42,893 nucleotides of DNA from Desulfovibrio sp. (GTDB lineage: Bacteria > Desulfobacterota > Desulfovibrionia > Desulfovibrionales > Desulfovibrionaceae). The notes beneath the pieces are model-generated. The model was not told the origin of the DNA. It did not search any database and saw only the letters and a program-made list of their open reading frames with translations. A program made the position numbers and the translations under genes. Numbering within the stretch: the stretch's first letter is position 1; each line of letters starts with the position of its first letter. The stretch covers positions 1 through 42,893 of the forward strand of contig JAFXOX010000037.1 in NCBI GenBank assembly GCA_017528345.1, read 5' to 3'. Positions 33,984 to 41,978 of the stretch are shown here, one piece after another.

Positions 33984-35699
33984 ATGGCACAAAAAGTCGT
34001 GATCATTGGTGGGGTTGCGCTGGGGCCCAAAGCGGCCTGCCGCTGCCTGCGTCTTGCACCGGACACCGAGCTGACGCTCGTGGATGAGAACACCTTCATT
34101 TCCTACGGCGGCTGCGGCCTGCCATATTATGTTTCCGGCGAAATTCAGGCCCTTGATGCCCTGCGCTCCACCAACTATCAGGTTGTCAGGGATCCCGATT
34201 TCTTTGCCCGGATGAAGGGCTTCAAGGTGCGCAATCAAACACGCGCCCTTTCCATCGACCGGGTCAAAAAATGCGTACGCGTCCGCGATCTTGTGACCCA
34301 GGCCGAAGAGGATCTGCCCTACGACAAACTCGTTTTGGCCTGTGGCGCCAAGCCGCGTATGCCCAATGTAGACGGTCATGATCTGAGCCATGTCTATACG
34401 CTGACCAAACTCGAGGATGCCCAGAACATTCGCAAAGCCTGTGAAAACGGAAGTGTTACTGAAGCTGTGATTGTCGGCGGAGGTTTCATTGGCCTTGAAA
34501 GCGCCGTGGCGCTGGCTGACATGTGGGGCGTGAAAGTCACTGTGCTTGAAATGGACGAACATCTGATGCGCAGTGTTCTGCCTGAGAGTATGGGGCTTAT
34601 GGCTGAAAATGACCTTGTGCAGCACAATGTACGGGTCTGCAAAAACGAAAAGCTCCTCAAAATCGAAGGCAATGATGGTAAGGTTCAACGCGTTGTAACC
34701 AATAAACAGACCATCGACGCACAACTTGTGATCATGGCCGCAGGTTTTATTCCCAACGGTGAGCTCGCCAAGCAGGCCGGCCTTGAGACCATCGCCAACG
34801 GGGCCATCAAGGTGGACGCCTCTATGCGGACCAGCGACCCCGATATCTATGCCGGTGGCGACTGCTGCTCCATCCAGAATATTATTACCGGCAAATACGG
34901 CTATCTTCCCCTGGGCAGCCTCTCCAACCGTCAGGGACGTATCATCGGCAGCAATCTCGCAGGCATCAACGACACTTTTCCAGGCTATGTAGGCACGTGG
35001 GCCATCAAGCTTTTTGACCTCTCCATTGCCTCCACAGGCCTGACCATAGACCGGGCTCGTCTGGAGGGTTTTGATGCCATCAGTGTCTGCGTCGAGCAGC
35101 TGGACAGAGCGCATTTTTATCCGGAAAAAGATATGATGTGCCTGGAAATCGTTGTGGAAAAAGGCACACGCCGGGTTCTGGGTATGCAGGGAGCAAGCCT
35201 CAACGGTCACGGACTCAAGGCACGTATCGATGCTGTGAGCGCTTGCCTGCAGTATGCCAAACCCACCGTCAACGATATCTCCAATCTCGAAGTGGGCTAC
35301 GCCCCGCCTTTTGCCTCGGCCATGGACGTTGTCAATGTGGCGGGCAATGTGGCCGATAACGTCCTCTCTGGTCGTTTTACCCCCATCACAGGCCAAGATT
35401 TTGTCAAACTCTGGAAAGAACGGGCAGACAATCACATTTTCTTCATTGATGCCCGTCCGGCACAGGCCGGCAAGGCCATGGAAGCCAAAAATGCCGACTG
35501 GCATGCCATTCCTCTTGAAGAGATGGAAGCGCGTCTGTCGGAACTTCCCAGAGACCGAGAGATCGCCATTATCTGCAATACAGGTTTGCGTTCCTTTGAA
35601 AGTCTGCTCATTTTGCAGCGCAAAGGAATCACCAATATTGTCAATTCCTTGGGCGGCATGCAGGCGCTCAAGCAAATGGGCCTTGACCGCGATCTCTAA
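33984..35699 (+). CDS. CoA-disulfide/persulfide reductase fused to rhodanese
   Basis: A 571-aa FAD- and NAD(P)H-dependent reductase with a C-terminal rhodanese domain, the layout of CoADR-Rhd and of Shewanella NADH-dependent persulfide reductase. The N-terminus has the FAD-binding motif VIIGGVALG. The redox cysteine is C44 in SYGGCGLPYY, the single-Cys motif that distinguishes this group from CxxxxC reductases. AVIVGGGFIGLE is the NAD(P) site, and GGDCCSI the second FAD motif. The rhodanese part (about 470-571) keeps its catalytic loop cysteine C531 (IICNTGLRS). It would reduce CoA disulfide or CoA persulfide and pass sulfur, useful under sulfide-rich anaerobic life. The ribosome site GGGAGGAG lies just before the ATG. 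Confidence 0.92.
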   Translation: MAQKVVIIGGVALGPKAACRCLRLAPDTELTLVDENTFISYGGCGLPYYVSGEIQALDALRSTNYQVVRDPDFFARMKGFKVRNQTRALSIDRVKKCVRVRDLVTQAEEDLPYDKLVLACGAKPRMPNVDGHDLSHVYTLTKLEDAQNIRKACENGSVTEAVIVGGGFIGLESAVALADMWGVKVTVLEMDEHLMRSVLPESMGLMAENDLVQHNVRVCKNEKLLKIEGNDGKVQRVVTNKQTIDAQLVIMAAGFIPNGELAKQAGLETIANGAIKVDASMRTSDPDIYAGGDCCSIQNIITGKYGYLPLGSLSNRQGRIIGSNLAGINDTFPGYVGTWAIKLFDLSIASTGLTIDRARLEGFDAISVCVEQLDRAHFYPEKDMMCLEIVVEKGTRRVLGMQGASLNGHGLKARIDAVSACLQYAKPTVNDISNLEVGYAPPFASAMDVVNVAGNVADNVLSGRFTPITGQDFVKLWKERADNHIFFIDARPAQAGKAMEAKNADWHAIPLEEMEARLSELPRDREIAIICNTGLRSFESLLILQRKGITNIVNSLGGMQALKQMGLDRDL

Positions 35700-35710
35700 G
35701 CGCATACAAA

Positions 35711-35755
35711 AAGGAGACGGCAGAACAGCTTTCACGCTGTTCTGCCAAAAACGCT
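35711..35755 (+). promoter_or_regulatory. Distant Shine-Dalgarno with intervening hairpin before sppA
   Basis: AAGGAG (35711-35716) lies 39 bases from the sppA ATG. A perfect 11-bp hairpin (GGCAGAACAGC-TTTCAC-GCTGTTCTGCC, 35719-35746) and 9 A-rich bases separate them. With the stem folded the spacing is 11 bases, the same as at surE. The stem is not followed by a T-run on the plus strand, so it is not a good terminator for the upstream reductase gene. Confidence 0.6.
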
Positions 35756-36721
35756 ATGCTTGAAGAAAAGACCCAAGCGCAAACTGCGCAGCCACTGATG
35801 GCCATGCCCCCGGAGCTTCTCCATGAGCTCATCCAGGCTCTGCGCAAGCCTCCTTTCTATCGACGCCATCCTCTGCTCACCCTGCTTTTCCTGATTCTCC
35901 TTGTGGCCGTCGTGCTCCTTGTCGTTTTCAGCAAGGATGATGAGGGGCTTTCCACAGATGGAGACTGCCTGGCCATTGTCTCTGTCAAAGGGCCCATTCT
36001 GGAGAATCAGCGTCTTTTGCAATGGATCCGCAAAATTGAGCGATCCAAGGATGTCAAGGGCGTACTCTTGCGAGTGGATTCCCCTGGCGGTGGAGCCTCA
36101 AGCTCCCAGGAGCTTTACGCAGCCCTGGCTCGTCTGGCTGCCAAAAAACCCATGGCTGTGAGCATGGGATCTGTGGCAGCTTCTGGAGGCCTTATGGTAG
36201 CCATGGCCGGCAAACGCATCTTTGCCAATGAGGCGACCATCACAGGCTCCATAGGTGTGCGTATGGACATTCTCCAGGCCAAAGGGCTCATGGACAAGCT
36301 GGGCCTTGGTCAAGAGACCCTTGTCACAGGCCCCTATAAGGATGCGGGATCATCCATGCGCCCCTTAAGCGAGGAGGATCGTCGCTACCTCTCAGGCATT
36401 CTCAAGGAACTCAATGAGCAGTTTATGGAAATCATTGCCAAAGGGCGCAATCTCCCCATGGAAGAGGTACAAAAGCTCGCCACAGGTCGCGTCTATACTG
36501 GTCGGGAGGCTCTCAAGCTTGGCCTTATTGATGCCTTGGGCGGTCAGGAAGACGCCCATGCCTGGCTAAGCCAGCAGACAGGTATCAGCCAAGACAAAAA
36601 GCTTCTGACTCGACCCAAGGAACGCAAGTGGTATGAAGAAATCCTCACAAGCCTGCTTGGACTGCCTCTGCAGGAGCTCGCAAGCTTTCCTCAGGCTCTG
36701 CCCTGCTACCTTTTGCGTTAG
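35756..36721 (+). CDS. Signal peptide peptidase SppA
   Basis: A membrane-anchored Ser/Lys protease (321 aa, the short SppA type) that degrades cleaved signal peptides. A cytoplasmic start of about 38 residues is followed by one TM helix (about 38-59) and a periplasmic protease domain with VDSPGGGASSS. The nucleophile is S143 (VAASGG) and the general base K195 (GPYKDAGS). TITGSIGV is also conserved. It follows the reductase gene by 56 bases on the same strand and ends at a strong bidirectional terminator. Its translation start is unusual: the ribosome site is separated from the ATG by a hairpin. Confidence 0.93.
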   Translation: MLEEKTQAQTAQPLMAMPPELLHELIQALRKPPFYRRHPLLTLLFLILLVAVVLLVVFSKDDEGLSTDGDCLAIVSVKGPILENQRLLQWIRKIERSKDVKGVLLRVDSPGGGASSSQELYAALARLAAKKPMAVSMGSVAASGGLMVAMAGKRIFANEATITGSIGVRMDILQAKGLMDKLGLGQETLVTGPYKDAGSSMRPLSEEDRRYLSGILKELNEQFMEIIAKGRNLPMEEVQKLATGRVYTGREALKLGLIDALGGQEDAHAWLSQQTGISQDKKLLTRPKERKWYEEILTSLLGLPLQELASFPQALPCYLLR

Positions 36722-36741
36722 CAGGAGCTAAGTAAGATAGC

Positions 36742-36783
36742 GCACCAAAAAAAGCGTCGCTCAGGCGGCGCTTTTTTTGGTGC
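36742..36783. terminator. Bidirectional terminator between sppA and hydG
   Basis: A nearly perfect inverted repeat, GCACCAAAAAAAGCG opposite CGCTTTTTTTGGTGC, is extended inward by further pairs to a TCAG loop. It carries A-tracts on one side and T-tracts on the other. It serves both converging genes, sppA (+) and the hydG fusion (-). Confidence 0.9.
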
Positions 36784-36785
36784 TC

Positions 36786-38915
36786 TTAGACAAATTCGTC
36801 GTTTTTGCCCCTTCGGATCCCCTCAAGCAAAATCTTGGCGCGCCTGCGGGTCAGTTCAGGCATCGCGGCAAGCTTGTCGTCGATCAGCCTCAGGCCCAGG
36901 CGCTTGGTTTCAGCTGAGGCATAGTGGAGAAGATATTCAAGAAAAGTGGACATAGAATTGGGCCCGCACTGATTTTTCATTTCTCCGTCTCTCACCATGG
37001 AGGTGAAAAGGCTTCCCTGACGACCGATACGCGGGCAGGCCGTACAGAAAGAGGGCAATTGCCGAGCGTCTTCCAAAAGAAAGCGCACTATTTCTTCCAC
37101 CTGGCAGTCTTCTCCAAGGGGGAAGGGAACCTTGTCCGGGCCGTCTGACCAGCTGGCATAGGGGTTGGCAACACTTCCCGTCAAAATCTGTGACGCGCCC
37201 ACAGTACAGCCGTCACGCCAGAGCTTGGCAGGTTCCTTACTTGTGAGAATGATGCCCGTATAGGGAATAGCCAGACGAGTAATGGCAACACAGCGCAAAT
37301 ACTCAGCGTCGTCCACAGGATAGGGAGTTTGGAAATGACAGCCTGGGGCAGGTCGTAGACGATGCATGCTGACAGTGCGGCCACCCGTACCGTAGGTTCT
37401 GAAAAGATAATCCGCATGCTGAGACAGCGCCAAAAGATCAAACTGCCAGGGACCAAGACCTAAAACAAGACCCAGGCCTGTATCATAGATACCCGACTGC
37501 AGAGCTGTTTCCGGAGCATCAAGACGCTTGTGGTAATCACTTTTCGGACCTGAGGGGTGGGCTGTATGATAGGAGGCCTCGTGATAGGTATCTTGATAAA
37601 GGAGAACAGTTCCCACATCAGCCTGCTGCAGAACAGCGTAGTCATCGGCGTCCAGAGGGCCGACATTGACGTTGACGCGCCTGATTTCGTCCTTGCCCTC
37701 AAAGATTGAGTAAAGCACACGAATGGCGCCCACAAGATACTCAATATCGGCATTGGGTAATTGCCCAGTGACCAGGAAGATCCGCTTGTGCCCCTGTCTT
37801 GCGAGCTTCAGACCACTTTCACGCATTTCCTTGAGATTCATGTAGCGACGTTCAATGGCCGTATTGCTTTTCCGATAGGCGCAATAGAGGCAGTCACTGC
37901 CGCAGTAATTGGCAATATGCAGGGGAGCACTCAGGACGACCCGATCACCGTAGACTTTCTGCTTCACCATATAGGCCGTGGCCAAAAGGGAATCGAGCTG
38001 ATCTGGACGTTTGACGCGCATCAGGGCAACAATTTCAGGAATGCTGAGCGAAGTGAGTTCAAGGGATTTGGCGAGGATATCATTGAGTTCATGATCATCT
38101 GGAGGATTGACGCGTTTCAGAGCAGATTCAATGTAGGAAGGCGTAAACCAAAGCTCGGAACCGGTTTTAACAGGTCTGCACCCTTCGCCTTCAACACGTG
38201 AAGCGGGAGAAAACCACACTTCACCTTCTTTGGGCGCAGCAGCTGCTGCCGGGTCTTTTTCCTCAAGAGGCGGGAACCAAGTCTGCGCCTTATTTTTCGC
38301 AAGCTGCTTTTCACGGACCAGTTTTTCCTCAGCTTCCTTTTCGAGAACCCGACGCACTGGTTTGCGCTGCCTGCCCCGAAAAGAAAGGGGTCTATACACG
38401 GAAATGAGACACATCGTCAGAATGATCAAAAGCTGCAAAGCCCCCTGCCACATGGACTCAGGCAGAATAAAGGCGCGGATGAAACGCAAAGGTCCGTCAA
38501 AATTCCACTGGGAAAGCCAGACAATGAGCTGATCACCAAGAGAGCTCCAAAAAAGCAAACCCCAAAAACAGGCAGCCAGGGAAATAAGCCATTTAAAACC
38601 GATCCAGGCAAACTTGAAAAAACCAATGGCTGTGACCAGGGAGTAAAAAAGGCCTGTGAGAATACAGCCGGCAAGGCCAGGCATGACAACCCAGGTATCC
38701 ACAAAATGCAGGCAGTGCTGAATGATGGGAATAAGTTCGGGATCCTGGGTATTGAACTTCAAAAAGCTTAAGGCCTGCATGGATAGTGCACCACCGGCCC
38801 AGGCTGTGGCTGCCAGCAGATGAAAGGCCTTAAGGGTCTTAATGATATAGTTGTCAGGGCTACTGAAGCCCTTACCGCGAATGCCAAAGTGGCGCACGAC
38901 ATCAAAATTGTACAC
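36786..38915 (-). CDS. HydG-type radical SAM tyrosine lyase fused to an N-terminal membrane domain
   Basis: Residues ~260-709 are a complete HydG, the enzyme that splits tyrosine to make CO and cyanide ligands for [FeFe]-hydrogenase. The SAM-cluster motif CGSDCLYC gives C338, C342 and C345. The C-terminal CX2CX22C motif (C624, C627, C650) that holds the auxiliary cluster and separates HydG from ThiH is exact. Other family stretches, such as HPSGPKSDYHKRLDAPE, are intact. Unusually, about 255 residues precede it: four predicted TM helices (about 27-48, 71-96, 103-127 and 151-173) resembling DUF2269/CopD-like membrane proteins, then a charged linker with three spaced WF motifs (TWFPP 212, VWFSP 233, LWFTP 255). 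Start GTG at 38915 behind GAGAGGA. No hydE, hydF or hydrogenase is nearby. Confidence 0.85.
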   Translation of the reverse strand: MYNFDVVRHFGIRGKGFSSPDNYIIKTLKAFHLLAATAWAGGALSMQALSFLKFNTQDPELIPIIQHCLHFVDTWVVMPGLAGCILTGLFYSLVTAIGFFKFAWIGFKWLISLAACFWGLLFWSSLGDQLIVWLSQWNFDGPLRFIRAFILPESMWQGALQLLIILTMCLISVYRPLSFRGRQRKPVRRVLEKEAEEKLVREKQLAKNKAQTWFPPLEEKDPAAAAAPKEGEVWFSPASRVEGEGCRPVKTGSELWFTPSYIESALKRVNPPDDHELNDILAKSLELTSLSIPEIVALMRVKRPDQLDSLLATAYMVKQKVYGDRVVLSAPLHIANYCGSDCLYCAYRKSNTAIERRYMNLKEMRESGLKLARQGHKRIFLVTGQLPNADIEYLVGAIRVLYSIFEGKDEIRRVNVNVGPLDADDYAVLQQADVGTVLLYQDTYHEASYHTAHPSGPKSDYHKRLDAPETALQSGIYDTGLGLVLGLGPWQFDLLALSQHADYLFRTYGTGGRTVSMHRLRPAPGCHFQTPYPVDDAEYLRCVAITRLAIPYTGIILTSKEPAKLWRDGCTVGASQILTGSVANPYASWSDGPDKVPFPLGEDCQVEEIVRFLLEDARQLPSFCTACPRIGRQGSLFTSMVRDGEMKNQCGPNSMSTFLEYLLHYASAETKRLGLRLIDDKLAAMPELTRRRAKILLEGIRRGKNDEFV

Positions 38916-39262
38916 GTCATCCTCTCAAGGCAGGACACAAACAAGGCACTATCGGGAAAACGGCAAACCAGCAATTATGCCTGACTACACGAAAAATCAA
39001 GCTCAGCACTCTGTAAAGATGGGGCAAAAATCTGTACTTTCTCTCCCAAAAGGACGCACAAACCCAGATCCGTGCACTGACTCCTTAAGCTGGGAAAATA
39101 CGGCGCAGATGCTCGCAGAAACTTCCTTGCCATGATTTTAGCTAGTCAAGGTTGAAAAGAGAAGCGTTCGCTGCATCGCATGAGGAAAAAGAGAACACAA
39201 GACAAAATGGATCGATACATAAAATTTCTAATAGCGTAAAATTCTTAAATATTCGCTCTACT
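38916..39262. other. Intergenic region upstream of hydG and of the flagellin remnant
   Basis: No gene can be supported in these ~350 bases. Base composition shifts toward AT from about 39,180 on. Control regions of the leftward hydG fusion must lie near 38,930-39,000, but I see no convincing -35/-10 pair. The right end leads into a sigma-54-type promoter. Confidence 0.4.
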
Positions 39263-39276
39263 GGTCTACTTTTTGC
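39263..39276 (+). promoter_or_regulatory. Sigma-54-type promoter of the flagellin remnant
   Basis: CTGGTCTACTTTTTGCTAA keeps the obligatory GG (39263-39264), 10-base spacer and GC (39275-39276). It also has T-rich bases before the GC, as in the TGGCAC-N5-TTGC consensus. It ends 27 bases before the start codon, leaving a short leader that contains GAAGGAG. Flagellar genes are often sigma-54 dependent, which supports the reading. Confidence 0.5.
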
Positions 39277-39302
39277 TAATCCAGCTCCAGAAGGAGTTGG
39301 AT

Positions 39303-39473
39303 ATGCCTCTCGTGGTCAATCACAACCTCATGGCCGCCAATGTGGCTAACAACCAAACCTATAGGAGCAGGCTGTTCCGTTCAATCTGGGGCAAAATAAA
39401 AGGAATTTTTTCCGAGTCCGTGACGGCGCTACTGTGGAGGGGCAGTACCAGGTGGAGGACCAGTTGGAATTAA
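39303..39473 (+). pseudogene. Truncated flagellin gene (5' remnant only)
   Basis: The frame begins MPLVVNHNLMAANVANN, which closely follows the start of Desulfovibrio-type flagellins. It has a good ribosome site (AAGGAG, 7 bases upstream) and a sigma-54-type promoter. After about 14-15 codons the similarity stops: the next ~40 codons are rich in Arg and Trp, lack the heptad-like flagellin pattern, and end at a stop. The core of the filament protein and its C-terminus are missing. The break coincides with the change to AT-rich sequence, so an insertion, deletion or recombination at this flagellin locus is likely. Confidence 0.65.
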
Positions 39474-39504
39474 CAGAGAATCACTACTTAACTGCTAAAA
39501 AATA

Positions 39505-39531
39505 AGGGATCTACAAAATAAGTAGATCCCT
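39505..39531 (-). terminator. Hairpin terminator, probably for the leftward secreted-protein genes
   Basis: A perfect 10-bp stem, AGGGATCTAC/GTAGATCCCT, with a 7-base loop. On the minus strand it continues into TTATTTTTTAGCAG, a good T-tract; on the plus strand no T-run follows. It therefore fits the end of the leftward gene that stops at 39677. Apart from this hairpin, 39474-39676 shows no gene. Confidence 0.65.
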
Positions 39532-39676
39532 CATAGGGAGACCAAAATCACCTGTAGTCAAATGTGAAACCGGCTATTCATGAGGATTTGGTAGAAGGTG
39601 TGGTTTAGATACATATATGGAATCACTGTACAAGCTCTACCTGATATACATCATTTAAGTTAAATTGTTAAAAAAC

Positions 39677-40369
39677 TTATTCTTTTTCTATACATGTAAT
39701 AAATTGTTTTAGCAGTTTATATATCTTATAATCGACCTCATCTATTCTACTATATCTCATTCCTTCTTCATATTTTTTTATATCATTTGGTATTGTATAT
39801 TCAATATCGTGAACATCTTGATCTGTTAGCGTGCCATCATGTACTCGTTTAAGTAAATCAAATAATTTTTTCTCCATGACTTCTACTTTTTTATTCTCAA
39901 TTTCTCTTGATTTATCGGCATTTGTTATAAAATTTATCGTCTTTGTTATAAGTATTTCTGTTTCTTTCTCGTTATCTAACGACATCATTTTTAGCAACTT
40001 ATCACAATAGGCATCTGCCTCTTTATATTGATCTAATTCTGTGTTAGTGATATTCCATCCATTTTTCTTTTTTGTATTAATGGTACTATCTATTATAAAA
40101 TAATAAGAAAGAGTATAAAACTATGCAAACTTAATTTTTGTAAATTTGTCAACTACATTATATTCATTATTAATGTCATCGACGACATTTTTCAATATTC
40201 GCATACAATTAATAACTCCACCCTTTAAGCATTTTTCATTTACATAATCTGCAAGAAGCAGATTTGCACCTTGATCAGAAAGAATGTCGTTAGCAGTAAG
40301 ACTGTAACTGTAATTTGTTGAACATAATATTATTAATATAGAAGATATAAGACTTATAAAATGTTTCAC
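39677..40369 (-). pseudogene. Secreted protein gene split by one in-frame TAG
   Basis: A GTG start at 40369 with a strong AGGAG site opens an 82-codon frame with a clear signal peptide (hydrophobic run, then SYSLT). It stops at a TAG at 40121-40123. The same frame then continues open for 147 more codons to a TAA at 39677. The downstream part has no ribosome site; its first possible starts (TTG 39997, ATG 39988) lie well inside the open stretch. The simplest reading is a ~230-residue periplasmic or secreted protein broken by a nonsense mutation. The C-terminal part is charged and helical (EKKLFDLLKRVHDG). I do not recognise a family. Amber readthrough is an alternative. Confidence 0.55.
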
Positions 40370-40418
40370 TTAAGACTCTCCTAATGCTTTAATATATACA
40401 AAACTATTTATTCATTGC

Positions 40419-40823
40419 TTATAGTTGTATTTGATTTAAAACTTTGCACTGATTTTCAAGTAAAATTTGATAAAAATGATTTAGTGTAACTTCCCATAAA
40501 GTTCCATTATACGCAAAATTTTCAAATGCTTTCATTGATTGATCTATATACAATATCCAAGCTCTCTGCGCAGATTTAATCGTTTCCTTTTCTTTAGACG
40601 ACATATTGCTAGACATTATTTTTTTATACGTATTATTCAAAATTTTATCTAAACGTGCATTTTCTTCTAGTGTACAGTCACGTAAATTTAAATCAGATTG
40701 TTGGTCTTTTTCAAAACATTGTAGTAACAATGTTTTATCATTTGGATCGTTATGAATATCAGAGGCAAAAGAAAAATGCGGATAAAAAATAGTAAAAAAT
40801 ATCAAAATTGAAAATTTTAACAT
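40419..40823 (-). CDS. LprI-family (DUF1311) secreted protein
   Basis: A 134-aa protein with an N-terminal signal peptide (first ~20 residues, ending near FSFAS). It has the DUF1311/LprI pattern: a first Cys in LLQCFEKD, then LRDCTLEENARLDKILNNTYKKI, and the helix-ending motif KSAQRAWILYID with a late Cys (NQCKV). Family members include LprI, a lysozyme inhibitor, and many periplasmic proteins of unknown role. It is AT-rich and sits in an array of small exported proteins, all on the minus strand; a damaged paralogue lies 1.2 kb away. A protective or immunity role against cell-wall hydrolases is plausible but unproven. Confidence 0.75.
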   Translation of the reverse strand: MLKFSILIFFTIFYPHFSFASDIHNDPNDKTLLLQCFEKDQQSDLNLRDCTLEENARLDKILNNTYKKIMSSNMSSKEKETIKSAQRAWILYIDQSMKAFENFAYNGTLWEVTLNHFYQILLENQCKVLNQIQL

Positions 40824-40889
40824 ATGTATATCTCATATTTATAATAATAACATAAAAAAGTATTTTACATGGCGATCTAAATATATGCT

Positions 40890-41288
40890 TTATGACACAA
40901 ATATAAAATCTACTATTTCCATTTTCTGCAAATCAATTTTAATTTGAAAAGACGTTCCCCTCCAAGTATTATCTCCAGAAAGATAGTTTTTTATAATATG
41001 GAGAACCCAAGAAAGAGTTAGTCCTCTACTTCGGCATTTATTATCTTCATTACACTGCTCTTCTGTAGCTACATTGACTAAAAATTTAACATTTTTTGAA
41101 TTTGAATAATTTTTAGGTAAATATTCAGAAGATATTATAAAATAAAGTTGCCCAAATGTATCGCCGTTACTCTCAAATAGTATATCATAAACAGGTGCAT
41201 TAATTGTAATTGTCTTTGAATAAGAAATGCTAAATGAGAAAGCAGCAAATAAAAAAATAAAAATACTAGAAAATAAATATTTATTCAT
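40890..41288 (-). CDS. Small exported protein of unknown function
   Basis: A 132-aa frame with a clear signal peptide (MNK, hydrophobic stretch, then SYSKT) and a good ribosome site, AAGGA, 8 bases before the ATG. The mature part is predicted mostly beta, with one Cys pair (EQCNEDNKCRSRG) that could form a disulfide in the periplasm. I do not recognise a family. Upstream GTGACA and TATATG about 16 bases apart could be its promoter. Composition and orientation match its neighbours, so it belongs to the same transferred array. The 180-base AT-rich gap upstream holds no other gene. Confidence 0.6.
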   Translation of the reverse strand: MNKYLFSSIFIFLFAAFSFSISYSKTITINAPVYDILFESNGDTFGQLYFIISSEYLPKNYSNSKNVKFLVNVATEEQCNEDNKCRSRGLTLSWVLHIIKNYLSGDNTWRGTSFQIKIDLQKMEIVDFIFVS

Positions 41289-41469
41289 GAAAATATCCTT
41301 ACATTCTTACATAACATAAATTAATAAAAATAACCGGAAATATATAAAACCATATATGCTAGATTGAATTTCTGTCACAATGTTACTTTATCATAAAAAG
41401 ATAATATCATTTATTGAAGAATAACGAATTTCAAATTTACATAGCTTAAATAGTCTTATGACAATATAA

Positions 41470-41937
41470 TCACTTATAATATCTATCTAGTATAGCTTTA
41501 GGAAATGCATATGAAATATAAGCCTCTTTCCAGTCTAATGTTATCCATCCATCAATAAATAATTTCTTATTTTTTACTCTTCCGCAAATTTCTTTGTTAT
41601 TATTAAACATATCTTTGTCATTCGATACGCTAAATGAAGACCAATTATCATCTTCTGTATTGAATTCTACAACCTTTGATGCACAAAAATTATTATCATC
41701 TCCTTTATCGATTCTATAAATACTAATAGTCTCAGTTTCAACGGCTGTATTCCAGTGCATTAACAAATTATTATTTTTTATTACAACATAGCAAAATTCT
41801 GATGGCTCTAAATCGCCATATTCATGCTCTGATGCAAATCTCCACACACCCATTCCATAATCATCAGATAATGATGAAGTTGGATTTGTCAAAAATAAAA
41901 GTGATAAAAGTATTGTAGAAAGTATTATCTTTTTCAT
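41470..41937 (-). CDS. Small exported protein of unknown function
   Basis: A 155-aa frame beginning with a textbook signal peptide (MKK, long Leu/Ile run, then SSLSDD). The mature protein contains three Cys residues and several Trp/Tyr-rich beta-like strands (MGVWRFAS, LLMHWNTA, FIDGWITLDWKEAYISYAF). No known domain is evident. No strong Shine-Dalgarno precedes the ATG, as for several genes in this AT-rich stretch. Its place between an LprI-like gene and a broken LprI-like gene suggests the same functional group, perhaps periplasmic immunity or envelope-defence proteins. Confidence 0.58.
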   Translation of the reverse strand: MKKIILSTILLSLLFLTNPTSSLSDDYGMGVWRFASEHEYGDLEPSEFCYVVIKNNNLLMHWNTAVETETISIYRIDKGDDNNFCASKVVEFNTEDDNWSSFSVSNDKDMFNNNKEICGRVKNKKLFIDGWITLDWKEAYISYAFPKAILDRYYK

Positions 41938-41978
41938 AGATTTATACCATATAAAATTTATAGGTTAAATTTTACAAA

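Noticed and set aside
33858..35735. Long open frame (625 codons) on the minus strand opposite the CoA-disulfide reductase gene.
   Set aside because: The plus strand has clear catalytic motifs and a strong ribosome site; the antisense frame shows no recognisable domain.
35719..35746. Hairpin after the reductase gene read as its rho-independent terminator.
   Set aside because: No T-run follows the stem on the plus strand, and sppA's only Shine-Dalgarno lies upstream of the stem, so the leader must be transcribed through it.
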